Positions 34,466 to 42,878 of a stretch of DNA of 64,000 bases are shown here, piece after piece (the first letter of the stretch is position 1; each line of letters opens with the position of its first letter). The DNA lies in contig NZ_MSQB01000014.1 of assembly GCF_002149965.1 (NCBI RefSeq), forward strand, positions 1 to 64,000, in the 5' to 3' direction. The position numbers and the translations under genes were made by a program. The notes beneath the pieces were generated by a model that worked only from the letters and a program-made list of their open reading frames with translations, was not told the DNA's origin and did not search any database. Source of the DNA: Novosphingobium panipatense. GTDB lineage: Bacteria > Pseudomonadota > Alphaproteobacteria > Sphingomonadales > Sphingomonadaceae.

Positions 34466-34512
34466 AAGTTTGCCTGAAACCCCCGCGAAAGAGGTAGCGG
34501 CCGTCTCGCAAT

Positions 34513-34540
34513 AGCCGCTCCCGCGCGGGAAGGAGCGGTT
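34513..34540 (+). terminator. Hairpin after the BamA/TamA-like gene
   Basis: A 9-bp stem with one G-T pair (34513-34521 with 34532-34540) and a 10-nt loop, 48 bp after the stop codon. There is no long T-run, so efficiency is uncertain. Confidence 0.5.
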
Positions 34541-34552
34541 ATCCTGCCTGCA

Positions 34553-35386
34553 GTGCGGATTGGCGAGGGAGCGCTGCGTGGACGGGGCTGTTCTGTGAGA
34601 GTGGCGGTCGATCGCCTGCTGAAACCGTTGGGGCTTCAGGCTCGGCCCGAGGATCCTGGCCCCTACTGGCCGAGGCGGCGCGCCGAGCGGATCCATCACC
34701 CTTTCCTCTTTCTCCTGACGCCGCCCGGCGCGGGAAGCACGGCGGTGGCGCGCCATCTGGCCGATCGCGCCGACGTGGGGGGGCTTCACGCCAGCTTCGA
34801 AGGCCAGCGCCTGGTGCGCGGGCTGATGGACCGGGACCAGTGGTTGGACCACAAGTTCGTGGACTACGAGGCCGTGCTGGGCGCCTGGAGCGCGCGTATC
34901 GCCGAAGCGGAACGCAGCCGCAGCCATGCCTTCTTCCTGGAGAAGAGCCCGCCCAACCTCGTGCGCTACGAGGCGCTGTTCAGCCACTTCGCGGAGTATC
35001 GCGTGGCGGTGACCAACCGCGCGCCGCTGACCTGCATCGATGCGCAGCTCAAGCGCTATGCCCTGCCGGGCTATCGCGGCGTCCCGCGCGACCGGGTGGT
35101 GCGCGATCTCGCCCGGATGTGGATCTGGCGCAGCGGGTTGCTGCGCGCCGCCGTCGAGCGCAACGGCCATCCGCTGCTGACTTACGAGGGATTTCGCCGC
35201 GATCCCGATGCGATCCTGACCGCCTTCGGCCTGGAACGCAAAAGCGGGGCGCAGGCGCAGGAGGAGCGGCCGGAGAGTGCCCAGGTGCTGATGCTGTCCA
35301 CCGTGGAGCGGCGCATCGTGGCGGAAACAGTGGCGGAAGTGCCGGAACTCATGGCTTTCTTCGGCTATACCGGCGAAGGCGATTGA
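34553..35386 (+). CDS. Small sulfotransferase-like protein
   Basis: Up to 277 residues. The segment FLFLLTPPGAGSTAVARHL (about residues 50-68) is a P-loop-like nucleotide motif in the position of the sulfotransferase PAPS loop, and FLEKSPPNLVRYEALF and LLTYEGFRRDPDAI resemble later family segments. It is divergent, so the activity is tentative. The start is uncertain: GTG 34553 is the most upstream in-frame candidate, with GTG 34595 and 34601 also possible; none has a clear ribosome site. It is convergent with the exopolysaccharide cluster and may modify its glycan, which is inference. Confidence 0.6.
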   Translation: MRIGEGALRGRGCSVRVAVDRLLKPLGLQARPEDPGPYWPRRRAERIHHPFLFLLTPPGAGSTAVARHLADRADVGGLHASFEGQRLVRGLMDRDQWLDHKFVDYEAVLGAWSARIAEAERSRSHAFFLEKSPPNLVRYEALFSHFAEYRVAVTNRAPLTCIDAQLKRYALPGYRGVPRDRVVRDLARMWIWRSGLLRAAVERNGHPLLTYEGFRRDPDAILTAFGLERKSGAQAQEERPESAQVLMLSTVERRIVAETVAEVPELMAFFGYTGEGD

Positions 35387-35389
35387 AAA

Positions 35390-35412
35390 GGGCGGCGCTA
35401 ATGCCGCCGCCC
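35390..35412. terminator. Bidirectional terminator between convergent genes
   Basis: An 8-bp stem (35390-35397 with 35405-35412). On the minus strand it is followed by TTTT (35389-35386), so it can end the exopolysaccharide autokinase transcript; it also begins 4 bp after the plus-strand stop. Confidence 0.7.
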
Positions 35413-35435
35413 CCCGTGCCCCTGTCAGTGCCCCG

Positions 35436-37622
35436 TCAGTTCGCGCCGCGTGCGTAGTAGTACTGGTAGTAGGCCATTTCCTCGCCCAGCACCGCCGAGC
35501 TGCGGGTATCCACCTGGGTCAGCAGCAATCCGTAGATATGCGCCCCGGCGCGGTCGAGTTCACGCAGCGCCGTCTTCAGGACGTTGCGCTGGGTGGTGCG
35601 CCAGCGCAGGATCATCAGGGTGACGTCTGCCATGGCCGCCAGCGCGCGGGCTTCGGCCACCGGGATGACGGGCGCGATATCGAGCACGACGAGGTCGTAT
35701 TCCTGCCGGAAGCGGTCGAGCAGGGTGGCGGTGGCGTCCGAATGGATGATGTCCAGCGGGGTTTCCGCGGTGGAGTTGAGCGGCAGGACATGCGCGCCCG
35801 AAGGCTCGTCCAGCACCAGCACGTCCTCCACCCGCGCCTCGCCGCTCAGCACTTCGGCAAGGCCCGGACGGCCGCGCAAGTTCAGGGCGATGGTCGTGCC
35901 CATGCGGCGAACGTCGCAGTCGATCAGCAGGGTGCGGCGCCCGGCCATCGCCGCCGAGCGGGCGAGCGCGATGGCGGTGCTGGTCTTGCCTTCGCCGGGG
36001 ATCGAGGAAGTGACGCCCACCGAGCGGGCGACCTGGCCCTTGTGGCCGATCTTCAGCGCGGTCCAGATGGCGCGCACCGATTCCGCGAAAGGCGAATCGC
36101 GGTGGTGGACCAGGAAGTCCGGCACGCCCAGGGCTTCGTCCTTGTGGAAATCGGGCTCGTCCATGGTGGCGATGTCGGGCAGGCTGCTCACCACTTCGTA
36201 CCCGGTCAGCTCTTCCGCCTCGGCGCGGGTGCGGATGCCGCGTTCCCGCCATTCGAGGGCGAGCGCCAGCAGCACGGCGGCGATCACGCCGGCGATGCCG
36301 CCGCCCAGCATGTAGACCAGCAGATCCGGCGAGGAAGGCCCTGAAGGCACCTGGGCACGGGCAATGACCTGTGCCTTGCTCTTCTCTGTGCCGCGCGTCG
36401 CCAGTTCGACGCGGTAGCGGTCGAGGAAGGTCTGGTAGAGCTGGCGCGAGCTTTCGGCCACGCGTTCCAGTTCGTTGAGGCGCACCGAGGCGTTGTTGCC
36501 TGCCAACAGGCGGCCCTTGGCGCCGCCGATGGCCGCCTGGATCGCGCCGACGCGCTGGCTGTCCACCCGCACGTCGGAACTGACGCCGGAACTGGCGCGC
36601 GCCACTTCGCGGCGCAGTGCCTGGCGGGCGCTGCCAAGCTGGGCTTCGGTCCTCATGCGGTCGGGATGGTTGGGCCCGAGCGAGGAGGATTGCTCGGCCA
36701 GCTTCACTTCCAGCGTGGAGACTTCGGTGCGCAAGTCGCGGATCACCGGGCTGTTGTTCACCGCCGTGCCGTTTTCGCCCGCATTGGCGCTGGCGCGGCC
36801 CTGCGATGCGGCGAGTTCGGCCTTGGCCGAGGCCAGTTCGGTATTGAGCGTGGAGAGTTCCTGCTGGGCGATCGTGCTGTCGTTGCTGACCGCCACCAGA
36901 TCGGCGCTGGCGCGGTAGGAGGCGACGGCGGCCTCGGCCTTGATCACGTCGCCGCGAAGCTGGTCGAGGCGGCTGCGCAGCATGTTGATGTCCTGGCTGC
37001 GCGCGCTCTGCTCGCCCTGGACCTGTCCGCTGACATAGGCATCGGCCACGGCATTGGCGACCCTGGCGGAGACTTGTGGATCGCGCGAGCGGTAGCCGAG
37101 GTTGATCGCATAGGACAGGCCTTGCCTGCCGACCGTGAGGTTGGAGCGCAGGATATTGGCAGCGGCGGGCACGGTCAGCGGGCCGGTGGCATTCGGCGCG
37201 GCGGCGGCCAGGAATGCCGGATCGGTATTGAGCTTGGCATTGCGCACGGCGGCAGCGGCCACTTCGGGCGAGAGCAGCACTTGCACTTCGGTATCCACCG
37301 CCGGGGAATCGATGATGGTGTCCTTGTTGGTCTGGGCGGTGCGGACAAGCTGCTGGTCGCCCCGATCCAGCGCCAGCACGACGCTGGCATCGTATTTCTT
37401 GACCGCCATCAGGTAAGCCAGCGCGGTAAGCGCCAGCACGGCCAGGATCGCCAGCAGCATGGGCCACTTGTGCCGCCAGGCCAGGGTCGCCAGCCAGGAC
37501 AAGTCGATGAGCTTGCCCCCGTCCGCTCCACCGGAGCCATGGGATGCGGCGGATGCGGACGGGTCGGTCAGACCCAGTCTGCGCGCTGCGGAGGGATCCA
37601 GCTTGTTGGAAGCTACGTGCAA
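35436..37622 (-). CDS. Wzc-type polysaccharide co-polymerase and tyrosine autokinase
   Basis: A 728-residue inner membrane protein starting at TTG 37622 (AGAGG upstream). It has a cytoplasmic N-terminus, a first transmembrane helix (about 53-73), a long periplasmic coiled-coil (about 75-440), a second transmembrane helix (about 435-455) and a C-terminal cytoplasmic kinase. Walker A is IPGEGKTS at about 525, with LLIDCDVRRMG and LVVLDIAP following. The protein ends in a tyrosine cluster, YYQYYYARGAN, the usual autophosphorylation tail. These proteins control chain length and export of exopolysaccharide. It is the last gene of the minus-strand polysaccharide cluster. Confidence 0.93.
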   Translation of the reverse strand: MHVASNKLDPSAARRLGLTDPSASAASHGSGGADGGKLIDLSWLATLAWRHKWPMLLAILAVLALTALAYLMAVKKYDASVVLALDRGDQQLVRTAQTNKDTIIDSPAVDTEVQVLLSPEVAAAAVRNAKLNTDPAFLAAAAPNATGPLTVPAAANILRSNLTVGRQGLSYAINLGYRSRDPQVSARVANAVADAYVSGQVQGEQSARSQDINMLRSRLDQLRGDVIKAEAAVASYRASADLVAVSNDSTIAQQELSTLNTELASAKAELAASQGRASANAGENGTAVNNSPVIRDLRTEVSTLEVKLAEQSSSLGPNHPDRMRTEAQLGSARQALRREVARASSGVSSDVRVDSQRVGAIQAAIGGAKGRLLAGNNASVRLNELERVAESSRQLYQTFLDRYRVELATRGTEKSKAQVIARAQVPSGPSSPDLLVYMLGGGIAGVIAAVLLALALEWRERGIRTRAEAEELTGYEVVSSLPDIATMDEPDFHKDEALGVPDFLVHHRDSPFAESVRAIWTALKIGHKGQVARSVGVTSSIPGEGKTSTAIALARSAAMAGRRTLLIDCDVRRMGTTIALNLRGRPGLAEVLSGEARVEDVLVLDEPSGAHVLPLNSTAETPLDIIHSDATATLLDRFRQEYDLVVLDIAPVIPVAEARALAAMADVTLMILRWRTTQRNVLKTALRELDRAGAHIYGLLLTQVDTRSSAVLGEEMAYYQYYYARGAN

Positions 37623-37717
37623 GTCGCCTACCTCTCGGGAATCGAGGAAATTCGCGGACTTATTCTGCGAGCCTTCACCCCATGAAATCCATCAGAAACA
37701 GGTAGTAATTCGAAATC

Positions 37718-38872
37718 TCAGCCACCACTACCTCGGGCGAGCGGCGCGGGACGGAGGCCTGCCGATGTGCCCGCGCGGCGGGCCTGTCGGAACCGGTGCA
37801 GGGCGGGACGCTCGACGAAGCGATGGGTCAGGGCGGCGGCGGGCAGGCTGAGCAGGACCACCGCCGCGATCCAGCCGGTCTGCTCGGCCCAATAGGGCAG
37901 GCCGAGGCGCGACACGCCGTGCATCCACAGGTTGGTGACGACGATCAGCGAAACCCAGTGCATCAGGTAGAGCGAAAAGGAAATTTCACCCAGGTATTGG
38001 AGCGAAGGGCGGGCCAGGAACGCCGCGATCCGGCCGCGATCCGGCCATGCGGCGGCGACGGCCAGTGCTGCGAAAGGGATGGCGAGGACGTCGTGGAGAC
38101 CGGTGGCCAGGACCAGCGCGAAGCCCGCAGCCCCCGTGGCCGTCAGAACATCGCAGGCCCTGCCCGAAAGCCGCGCCCACAGGGACCGGTCGAGGCAGAT
38201 CGCCAGGCCAACGACGAAGGCGGCAAGGCAGCGGAGCGGCGCCAGTCCATAGGCGATCTGAAGCGTTCGGCCCTCGATCAGGAGAAAGGCGTAGAAGCCC
38301 GCCGAGAGTCCCAGCAGCAGCCAGGTCCCGCCGCGACGGGCAGCCACGGTGAGCAGGGCTGGAAACAGCAGGTAGGCGCCCATTTCCGCGCTCAGGGACC
38401 AGCTGACGGGATTGAGAAACCGGAAGCCGGGCAGGCCCAGCGAATGGACGAGCGCGGCTTCCTGCAGGACCCAGCCCAGCCCGGCCGGAGACCACATGGG
38501 GTCGAGTGCATCGCCCCGCCGCAGGGCATTGAGCGCTCCGGCGGCGGCGATCGTCAGCAGCAGCGCAGTGCAGAACAGGTGGAGCGGATAGATCCTTGCC
38601 GCCCGCGCGCGCCAGAAACGCAGGATCTGCGCCCGGTCCAGCGGCTTGCCGTCCGGCGCGGCGGCGTAAGTGATGACGAAGCCGCTGAGGATGAAGAAGA
38701 CGTCGACCAGGAGATACCACCGCTCCATGGCAGACGGATGCGGCAGGCGGGGATGGAGGTAGAGCGCGCCCTCGCGCAAGTGATAGACGACCACCATGGC
38801 GGCGGCGATGCCCCGGATCGCGGCGTGGGAAGCAATGTGCCTGCCTTTGTCCTGGGTTTCGTCTGTGGCCAT
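37718..38872 (-). CDS. Acyltransferase 3 family (OafA/YrhL-like) membrane protein
   Basis: A 384-residue protein with about ten transmembrane helices. The family start is recognisable (HAAIRGIAAAMVVVYHLRE, with the conserved Arg and His) followed by VDVFFILSGFVITYA. It transfers acyl groups, often acetyl, onto extracellular sugars, and here probably decorates the exopolysaccharide. It lies between the autokinase (95 bp) and a region full of hairpins. Confidence 0.9.
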   Translation of the reverse strand: MATDETQDKGRHIASHAAIRGIAAAMVVVYHLREGALYLHPRLPHPSAMERWYLLVDVFFILSGFVITYAAAPDGKPLDRAQILRFWRARAARIYPLHLFCTALLLTIAAAGALNALRRGDALDPMWSPAGLGWVLQEAALVHSLGLPGFRFLNPVSWSLSAEMGAYLLFPALLTVAARRGGTWLLLGLSAGFYAFLLIEGRTLQIAYGLAPLRCLAAFVVGLAICLDRSLWARLSGRACDVLTATGAAGFALVLATGLHDVLAIPFAALAVAAAWPDRGRIAAFLARPSLQYLGEISFSLYLMHWVSLIVVTNLWMHGVSRLGLPYWAEQTGWIAAVVLLSLPAAALTHRFVERPALHRFRQARRAGTSAGLRPAPLARGSGG

Positions 38873-38950
38873 CGCGCCGCCCCCGTGGCTGGGACGGCCA
38901 GGATCGCCGGCCTGCGGCGGCCGTGCAATCGCGCCTATCGGGTGCGATTT

Positions 38951-38978
38951 TGCGCCTCCCGAAAAAACGGGAGGCGCA
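38951..38978. terminator. Hairpin 1 of the intergenic structure array
   Basis: A perfect 11-bp stem (38951-38961 with 38968-38978) with an A6 loop. It lies 78 bp upstream of the acyltransferase start on the minus strand. Confidence 0.6.
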
Positions 38979-38989
38979 GAGTTTGTTTG

Positions 38990-39012
38990 AAAAATGCCTG
39001 AAGGGCATTTTT
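38990..39012. terminator. Hairpin 2 with A/T-tract ends, likely bidirectional terminator
   Basis: AAAAATGCC (38990-38998) pairs with GGCATTTTT (39004-39012) around a 5-nt loop. The A and T tracts flank the stem in the way expected for terminators in both directions. Confidence 0.6.
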
Positions 39013-39022
39013 AGCGGCGCCA

Positions 39023-39086
39023 GCCCACGCCCCCACCCGACCTCCCACTAGTGTATCCTGATGGGAGGTCGGGTGGGGGCGTGGGC
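39023..39086. repeat. 25-bp perfect inverted repeat with 14-nt loop
   Basis: The arms 39023-39047 and 39062-39086 are perfectly complementary over 25 bp and very GC-rich. This is far longer than a terminator needs. It may be a dispersed palindromic (REP/BIME-like) element. It lies between the beta-helix gene terminator and the acyltransferase. Confidence 0.85.
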
Positions 39087-39151
39087 CGGTGCCGCAAGCC
39101 TTCGACGGATGTCGAAGGCGTACTCAACAAAGACTCGGGCCGGTGCCGCAA
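39083..39151. repeat. 15-bp direct repeats flanking a small hairpin
   Basis: GGGCCGGTGCCGCAA occurs at 39083-39097 and again at 39137-39151. Between them is a 9-bp hairpin (39098-39106 with 39111-39119). The first copy overlaps the right arm of the 25-bp inverted repeat, and the second abuts the terminator stem at 39150, so the repeat seems to link successive hairpins. Confidence 0.7.
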
Positions 39152-39172
39152 AATCCGCCTGTGGCGGATTTT
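39150..39172 (-). terminator. Terminator of the beta-helix gene
   Basis: AAAATCCGCC (39150-39159) pairs with GGCGGATTTT (39163-39172) around a 3-nt loop, 10 bp after the minus-strand stop at 39183. The stem ends in A/T tracts, so it can work in both directions. Confidence 0.75.
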
Positions 39173-39182
39173 TAGACAATCC

Positions 39183-40208
39183 TCAGATCGAAAGGCGCTG
39201 GTCTACCGTGACTTTCGACCCGGCATAGCTGCTGGAGCTGTTCAGCACCTGGCCCGGCTTGGCGATCAGGCGGCGGATATGCAGGTTGACCACGCCTTCC
39301 TCCGAACGGAACAGCGGCACGGAAGGGTCGCCCGATGCGATCAGCACGTCGATGGTGATCGTGCGCGCGCCGCTCTTGGTGCCCTTGCCGAGAATGCCGA
39401 CGAAGCGGTTGGTGCCCAGTTCGACGAGGCCGTGGCTCTGGTTGGTCCAGGCCTTGATGCCCTGGCGGCAGCCGGACAGGTAGACGTTGTCCACTCGTAC
39501 ATTGCCCTTGATGTCCAGGCAGGCGTCGCTGGCATTCATGACGCGGCCGTTGGAGATCGTGCCGGAATAGCCGCCTTCGGTGGAGATGCCGTCGACGTTC
39601 TGGTAATAGCTGCCGGAATCCATGAACAGATTCTGGAAGTCGAAGTTCTTGATTTCAAAGGTGCCGACGTCGTCCGCGTCCTTGCCCTTGAGGGCGATGG
39701 CGGCCCAGGCGTCGTCGCTGTTGATGGCGGGATGGGCCTTGCTGCCGATCCAGACGAGGTCGCGGAACACGGCCTTGCCGATGCCGTTGCTGACGTTCAC
39801 GAGGCCCAGGCCCAGCGTGGCATCTGCCCGCGCATCGGTGTCCGACACGCGCTGAACCTGGAGGTTGGGCACATTGGTGCCGCGCATCAGCGGGCCGTAG
39901 CGCTGCGACTTGACGTCCTGCACCACGAATCCGCTGGCATCCTTGCCGTTGATCAGGATCTTGCCATCCACCACGCAGAGCTTCGTCACCGAAGGGGTGG
40001 TGGCGGTCAGGCGGATCGTCGTTCCGGTCTTGCAGGCGGCGCTGACCTGGGGGGTGGCGATCGACGGCATCTTGAAGGTGGTGGCGGCGGTCGTGGCGGT
40101 GGCCATCGTCGTAGGCGCGGCGACCACGCTTGAAAGCGACGCAACCGGCGTCCCCGTGGACGGCCCCATCGCCAGAAGGGGAACAGCAAAACCCAGTGCT
40201 CGGAACAT
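39183..40208 (-). CDS. Secreted parallel beta-helix protein in the polysaccharide cluster
   Basis: A 341-residue protein with an N-terminal signal-like stretch (MFRALGFAVPLLAMGPSTG), a Thr/Ala-rich linker (about 20-50), and then short beta-helix rungs of the right-handed helix type (for example GTFEIKNFDFQNLFMDSG, GTISNGRVMNASDACLDIKG and VRVDNVYLSGCRQGIKAW). Such folds are typical of polysaccharide lyases, hydrolases and epimerases. No catalytic residues can be assigned with certainty. The location between polymerase and acyltransferase genes suggests action on the nascent exopolysaccharide. ATG 40208 was preferred over 40274 because it begins the signal sequence. Confidence 0.7.
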   Translation of the reverse strand: MFRALGFAVPLLAMGPSTGTPVASLSSVVAAPTTMATATTAATTFKMPSIATPQVSAACKTGTTIRLTATTPSVTKLCVVDGKILINGKDASGFVVQDVKSQRYGPLMRGTNVPNLQVQRVSDTDARADATLGLGLVNVSNGIGKAVFRDLVWIGSKAHPAINSDDAWAAIALKGKDADDVGTFEIKNFDFQNLFMDSGSYYQNVDGISTEGGYSGTISNGRVMNASDACLDIKGNVRVDNVYLSGCRQGIKAWTNQSHGLVELGTNRFVGILGKGTKSGARTITIDVLIASGDPSVPLFRSEEGVVNLHIRRLIAKPGQVLNSSSSYAGSKVTVDQRLSI

Positions 40209-40349
40209 GTTTTTTCCCAAAGACTTAAGCGAAGATTCGCTAGATATTTTCGATACCATGACGAATAGTCTCATCCGTATGGCTTAGTTCTTTTGGGCTA
40301 CTTGCCGAAGCGAACTGGAAGCACAACAGGGGGAAGGGGCGAAATTTCC

Positions 40350-41693
40350 TCAAATAGGGCGGAGCCTTGCGGGATTTGCGACGGGCCGTTTGGCGGCGCG
40401 TCCCTGCAGGTTGGCATGGACCGTGAAACCGCAGAGCAGGCCGTAGAACAGCAGGCCCTCGATCATCCAGAACGGCATCGTCGCCATGTTCAGCAGAAAG
40501 AAGCCGAGATGAGCCATGACCAGCGTGAAGCGTGCGGGCGTTCGCGCGGTCGCGGCCATGACGAACATCCAGATCCACAGCAGCAGCATCGCCGCCACGC
40601 CCAGCACGCCCAGCTCGTAGAGCGTGGAAACGAGCGTGTTGTGGGCGTAATAGCGATAGCGGCCCTCCCAGGCGTTGGCGCCGAAGCCCAGCATGTGCTG
40701 GCGCGGCGTGCCCGCGTCCCAGGCGGTGATGTACTGGCTCCAGAGCAGCAGGCGGCCGGACAGGATCTGCGTGTCGGCGCGGCTGAAATCGGCTGGCGCC
40801 TTGCTGAGGATCTCGGGATTTTCCCAGACCGTCTTGATCGCGTCGAAGCGGTCGCCCGCCACCATCGGCACCACCGGCACTGCCGAAAGCACCAGCAGCA
40901 CGCCCAGCAGGCCTGCGATGGGCCGCTGGTTCGCGCGCACGCTGCCGGTGATGGAGGCGATCAGCAGGCCCAGCATCAGCGGACCGGCGGTGATCACGGC
41001 GGTACGGTAATTGGCGGCCAGGATCCCGCCGAGACAGACGGTGGCGATGGCCAGCTTGTAGAGCGCCCGCAGCCGGGGGTTGAGAATGGCGGTCAGCAGG
41101 CCGGTCAGGAGAATGATCGAGAAGGCGGCCTCGTGGTTGTAGCCGCCGATGTAGGAGGCCGATCCGTCGCTTTCGGTGGCCTTGGCGATGCCGAGCAGGA
41201 GGCTGAAGCCCTGGAGTGCGAGCGGGAGCACGAACGTGATCAGCATCCGCAGCAGCACTTTGCCCGCGCCGTCGGCCATGAAGGCGTCATAGGCGGTCAG
41301 CGCGATGATGGCGAGATAGGCGTATTTCACCAGGCTCTCGATCGAGCCGGAGACTTCGCCGTTGAGCACGGCGCTCATGGCGATGACCAGCAGCAGCGGC
41401 ACGATCGGCGCAAGGATCAGCGGCACGGCGCGGCTGCGCAGCAGCAGCAGACTGCCGACGCCGACCAGCAGGACCGAGGCCAGCGCATTCCAGCTCAGCC
41501 CGAGCGGAGAGGACGAAAAGGCGAAGCGCGGCATGGCCGACATGGCAAGGCGCAGCGCGAAGGCGACGACCAGGAACCGCGCCGAAGCCCCCATGCGCAT
41601 GCAGAGCACGACCACGAGCACGCAGTAGAGCATCATCGTGGGCAACAGCAGGAAGATCGGGATGGGCGGGCTGCCCGAGGTCAGTGCCAGCAT
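40350..41693 (-). CDS. O-antigen ligase/polymerase-type membrane protein
   Basis: A 447-residue protein with about ten to twelve transmembrane helices and a large periplasmic loop (about 275-330). The segment SGRLLLWSQYITAWDAGTPRQH...GFGANAWEG...YYAHNTLVSTLYELGVLG matches the conserved loop of WaaL/Wzy/ExoQ-like proteins, with the H-N that is typically essential. It probably polymerises the exopolysaccharide repeat units. ATG 41693 has GGAG upstream. It is 49 bp from the glycosyltransferase stop, consistent with one operon. Confidence 0.85.
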   Translation of the reverse strand: MLALTSGSPPIPIFLLLPTMMLYCVLVVVLCMRMGASARFLVVAFALRLAMSAMPRFAFSSSPLGLSWNALASVLLVGVGSLLLLRSRAVPLILAPIVPLLLVIAMSAVLNGEVSGSIESLVKYAYLAIIALTAYDAFMADGAGKVLLRMLITFVLPLALQGFSLLLGIAKATESDGSASYIGGYNHEAAFSIILLTGLLTAILNPRLRALYKLAIATVCLGGILAANYRTAVITAGPLMLGLLIASITGSVRANQRPIAGLLGVLLVLSAVPVVPMVAGDRFDAIKTVWENPEILSKAPADFSRADTQILSGRLLLWSQYITAWDAGTPRQHMLGFGANAWEGRYRYYAHNTLVSTLYELGVLGVAAMLLLWIWMFVMAATARTPARFTLVMAHLGFFLLNMATMPFWMIEGLLFYGLLCGFTVHANLQGRAAKRPVANPARLRPI

Positions 41694-41741
41694 CGCGTGC
41701 TCCGGGCGGCTAGGGGGCGGGGCATCGTCTCGAACATTGGC

Positions 41742-42878
41742 CTAGGCCGCCGGGTTGAGCGCATGGCGCAGTCTGCGGCGGCCCTTGAGCGCGCGGTAGG
41801 CAGTGGCGGTGCGTTTCGCCACTTCGTCCCAGTCCAGCAGCGTGTCGGGTAGGGGAGGGGCGGAGTCTTCGCCCGGTTCCTCGTGCCCGGCAAGGCGGGC
41901 GGCCAGGGCGGAGACGTCTCCCACCGGGAAGTACCGGCTGGCTGGCAGGCCGAGGTCGCGGTTGGGCTGGATGTCGCTGAGCAGGACCGGGCAGCCGCAG
42001 GCGAGCGCCTCCAGCGCGGCGATCGGCAGGCCTTCGTGAAAGGATGGCAGCACGAAAAGCGAAGCCTGCCGCAGCAGCACGCCCAGGCGCGGGCGGGGCA
42101 CCATGCCCAGAAAGCGGATCCGCGGCTCGGCCATGGCCAAGAGGTCCTGCGCGTAGCGGTCGTCCGCGCGGCCCGCCCCGGCGATCACCAGCGTCCGGTT
42201 GTCGCCGCTGCGGCGGAAGGCCTCGACAAGGTAGTGGATGCCCTTTTCCGGCACCAGCCGCGCCACGCAGAGGATGTAGTTGCCGGCAACGAGATCGAGC
42301 TGCGCCAGAACGTCCTCGTCGCTCTGCGGGGAGGGCGGCATGATGCTGACCCCGTTGGGGATGAATTCCACCCGGTCCGCCCGCGAAGGATAGCGCCCGC
42401 GCATCCGATCGGCGAGCGAGGGCGATACGCAGACGACCCGGTCTGCCGATTGTACGCCGAGCCGCTCACCCAGCTTGAGCATGAGGCGCGCGCCGCGCCC
42501 CCATTTTTCGCGGTCGTAGTCGGCGCCGTGATGGGTCAGCAGCACGCGCAGGCCGAGCAGCCGGGCGAGCGGTGCGAAAAGGGCCGGGCCGACCGCGTGG
42601 ATATGCACGGCGTCGGCCCCGTGAAGCCGGGCATGGAGGATGCCGATCAGGGTCGAGACCAGAGCCTCGCTGGTGCGGCCGGTTGGGGAATAGAGCGGCT
42701 TGAGCGCGACATGGCGGAAGCTCGTCATCGCCGGATCGACGTAGGGCGCGCGGCAGCAGACCTCGATCTCGATGTCGGGTTCGATCGCGGCGATGCGCGG
42801 CAGCAGTTCCTCGCAATGGGTCTCCACCCCGCCCATGACGCCGGGAATGCCGCGCAGGCCGGTGACGCAGACCTTCAC
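41742..42878 (-). CDS. Glycosyltransferase family 4 (GT-B)
   Basis: A 378-residue cytoplasmic glycosyltransferase. The N-terminal GT-B half begins MKVCVTGLRGIPGVMGGVETHCEEL-like (nucleotide-sugar transferase start). The C-terminal half has the donor-binding motif SFHEGLPIAALEALACGCPVL, with the E-x7-E pattern of GT4. It is predicted to add a sugar to the exopolysaccharide lipid-linked repeat. GTG 42878 overlaps the preceding gene's stop (GTGA). Confidence 0.9.
   Translation of the reverse strand: MKVCVTGLRGIPGVMGGVETHCEELLPRIAAIEPDIEIEVCCRAPYVDPAMTSFRHVALKPLYSPTGRTSEALVSTLIGILHARLHGADAVHIHAVGPALFAPLARLLGLRVLLTHHGADYDREKWGRGARLMLKLGERLGVQSADRVVCVSPSLADRMRGRYPSRADRVEFIPNGVSIMPPSPQSDEDVLAQLDLVAGNYILCVARLVPEKGIHYLVEAFRRSGDNRTLVIAGAGRADDRYAQDLLAMAEPRIRFLGMVPRPRLGVLLRQASLFVLPSFHEGLPIAALEALACGCPVLLSDIQPNRDLGLPASRYFPVGDVSALAARLAGHEEPGEDSAPPLPDTLLDWDEVAKRTATAYRALKGRRRLRHALNPAA

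Noticed and set aside
39023..39151. CRISPR array
   Set aside because: The repeats are one inverted repeat and one 15-bp direct pair, without regular spacers or cas genes.
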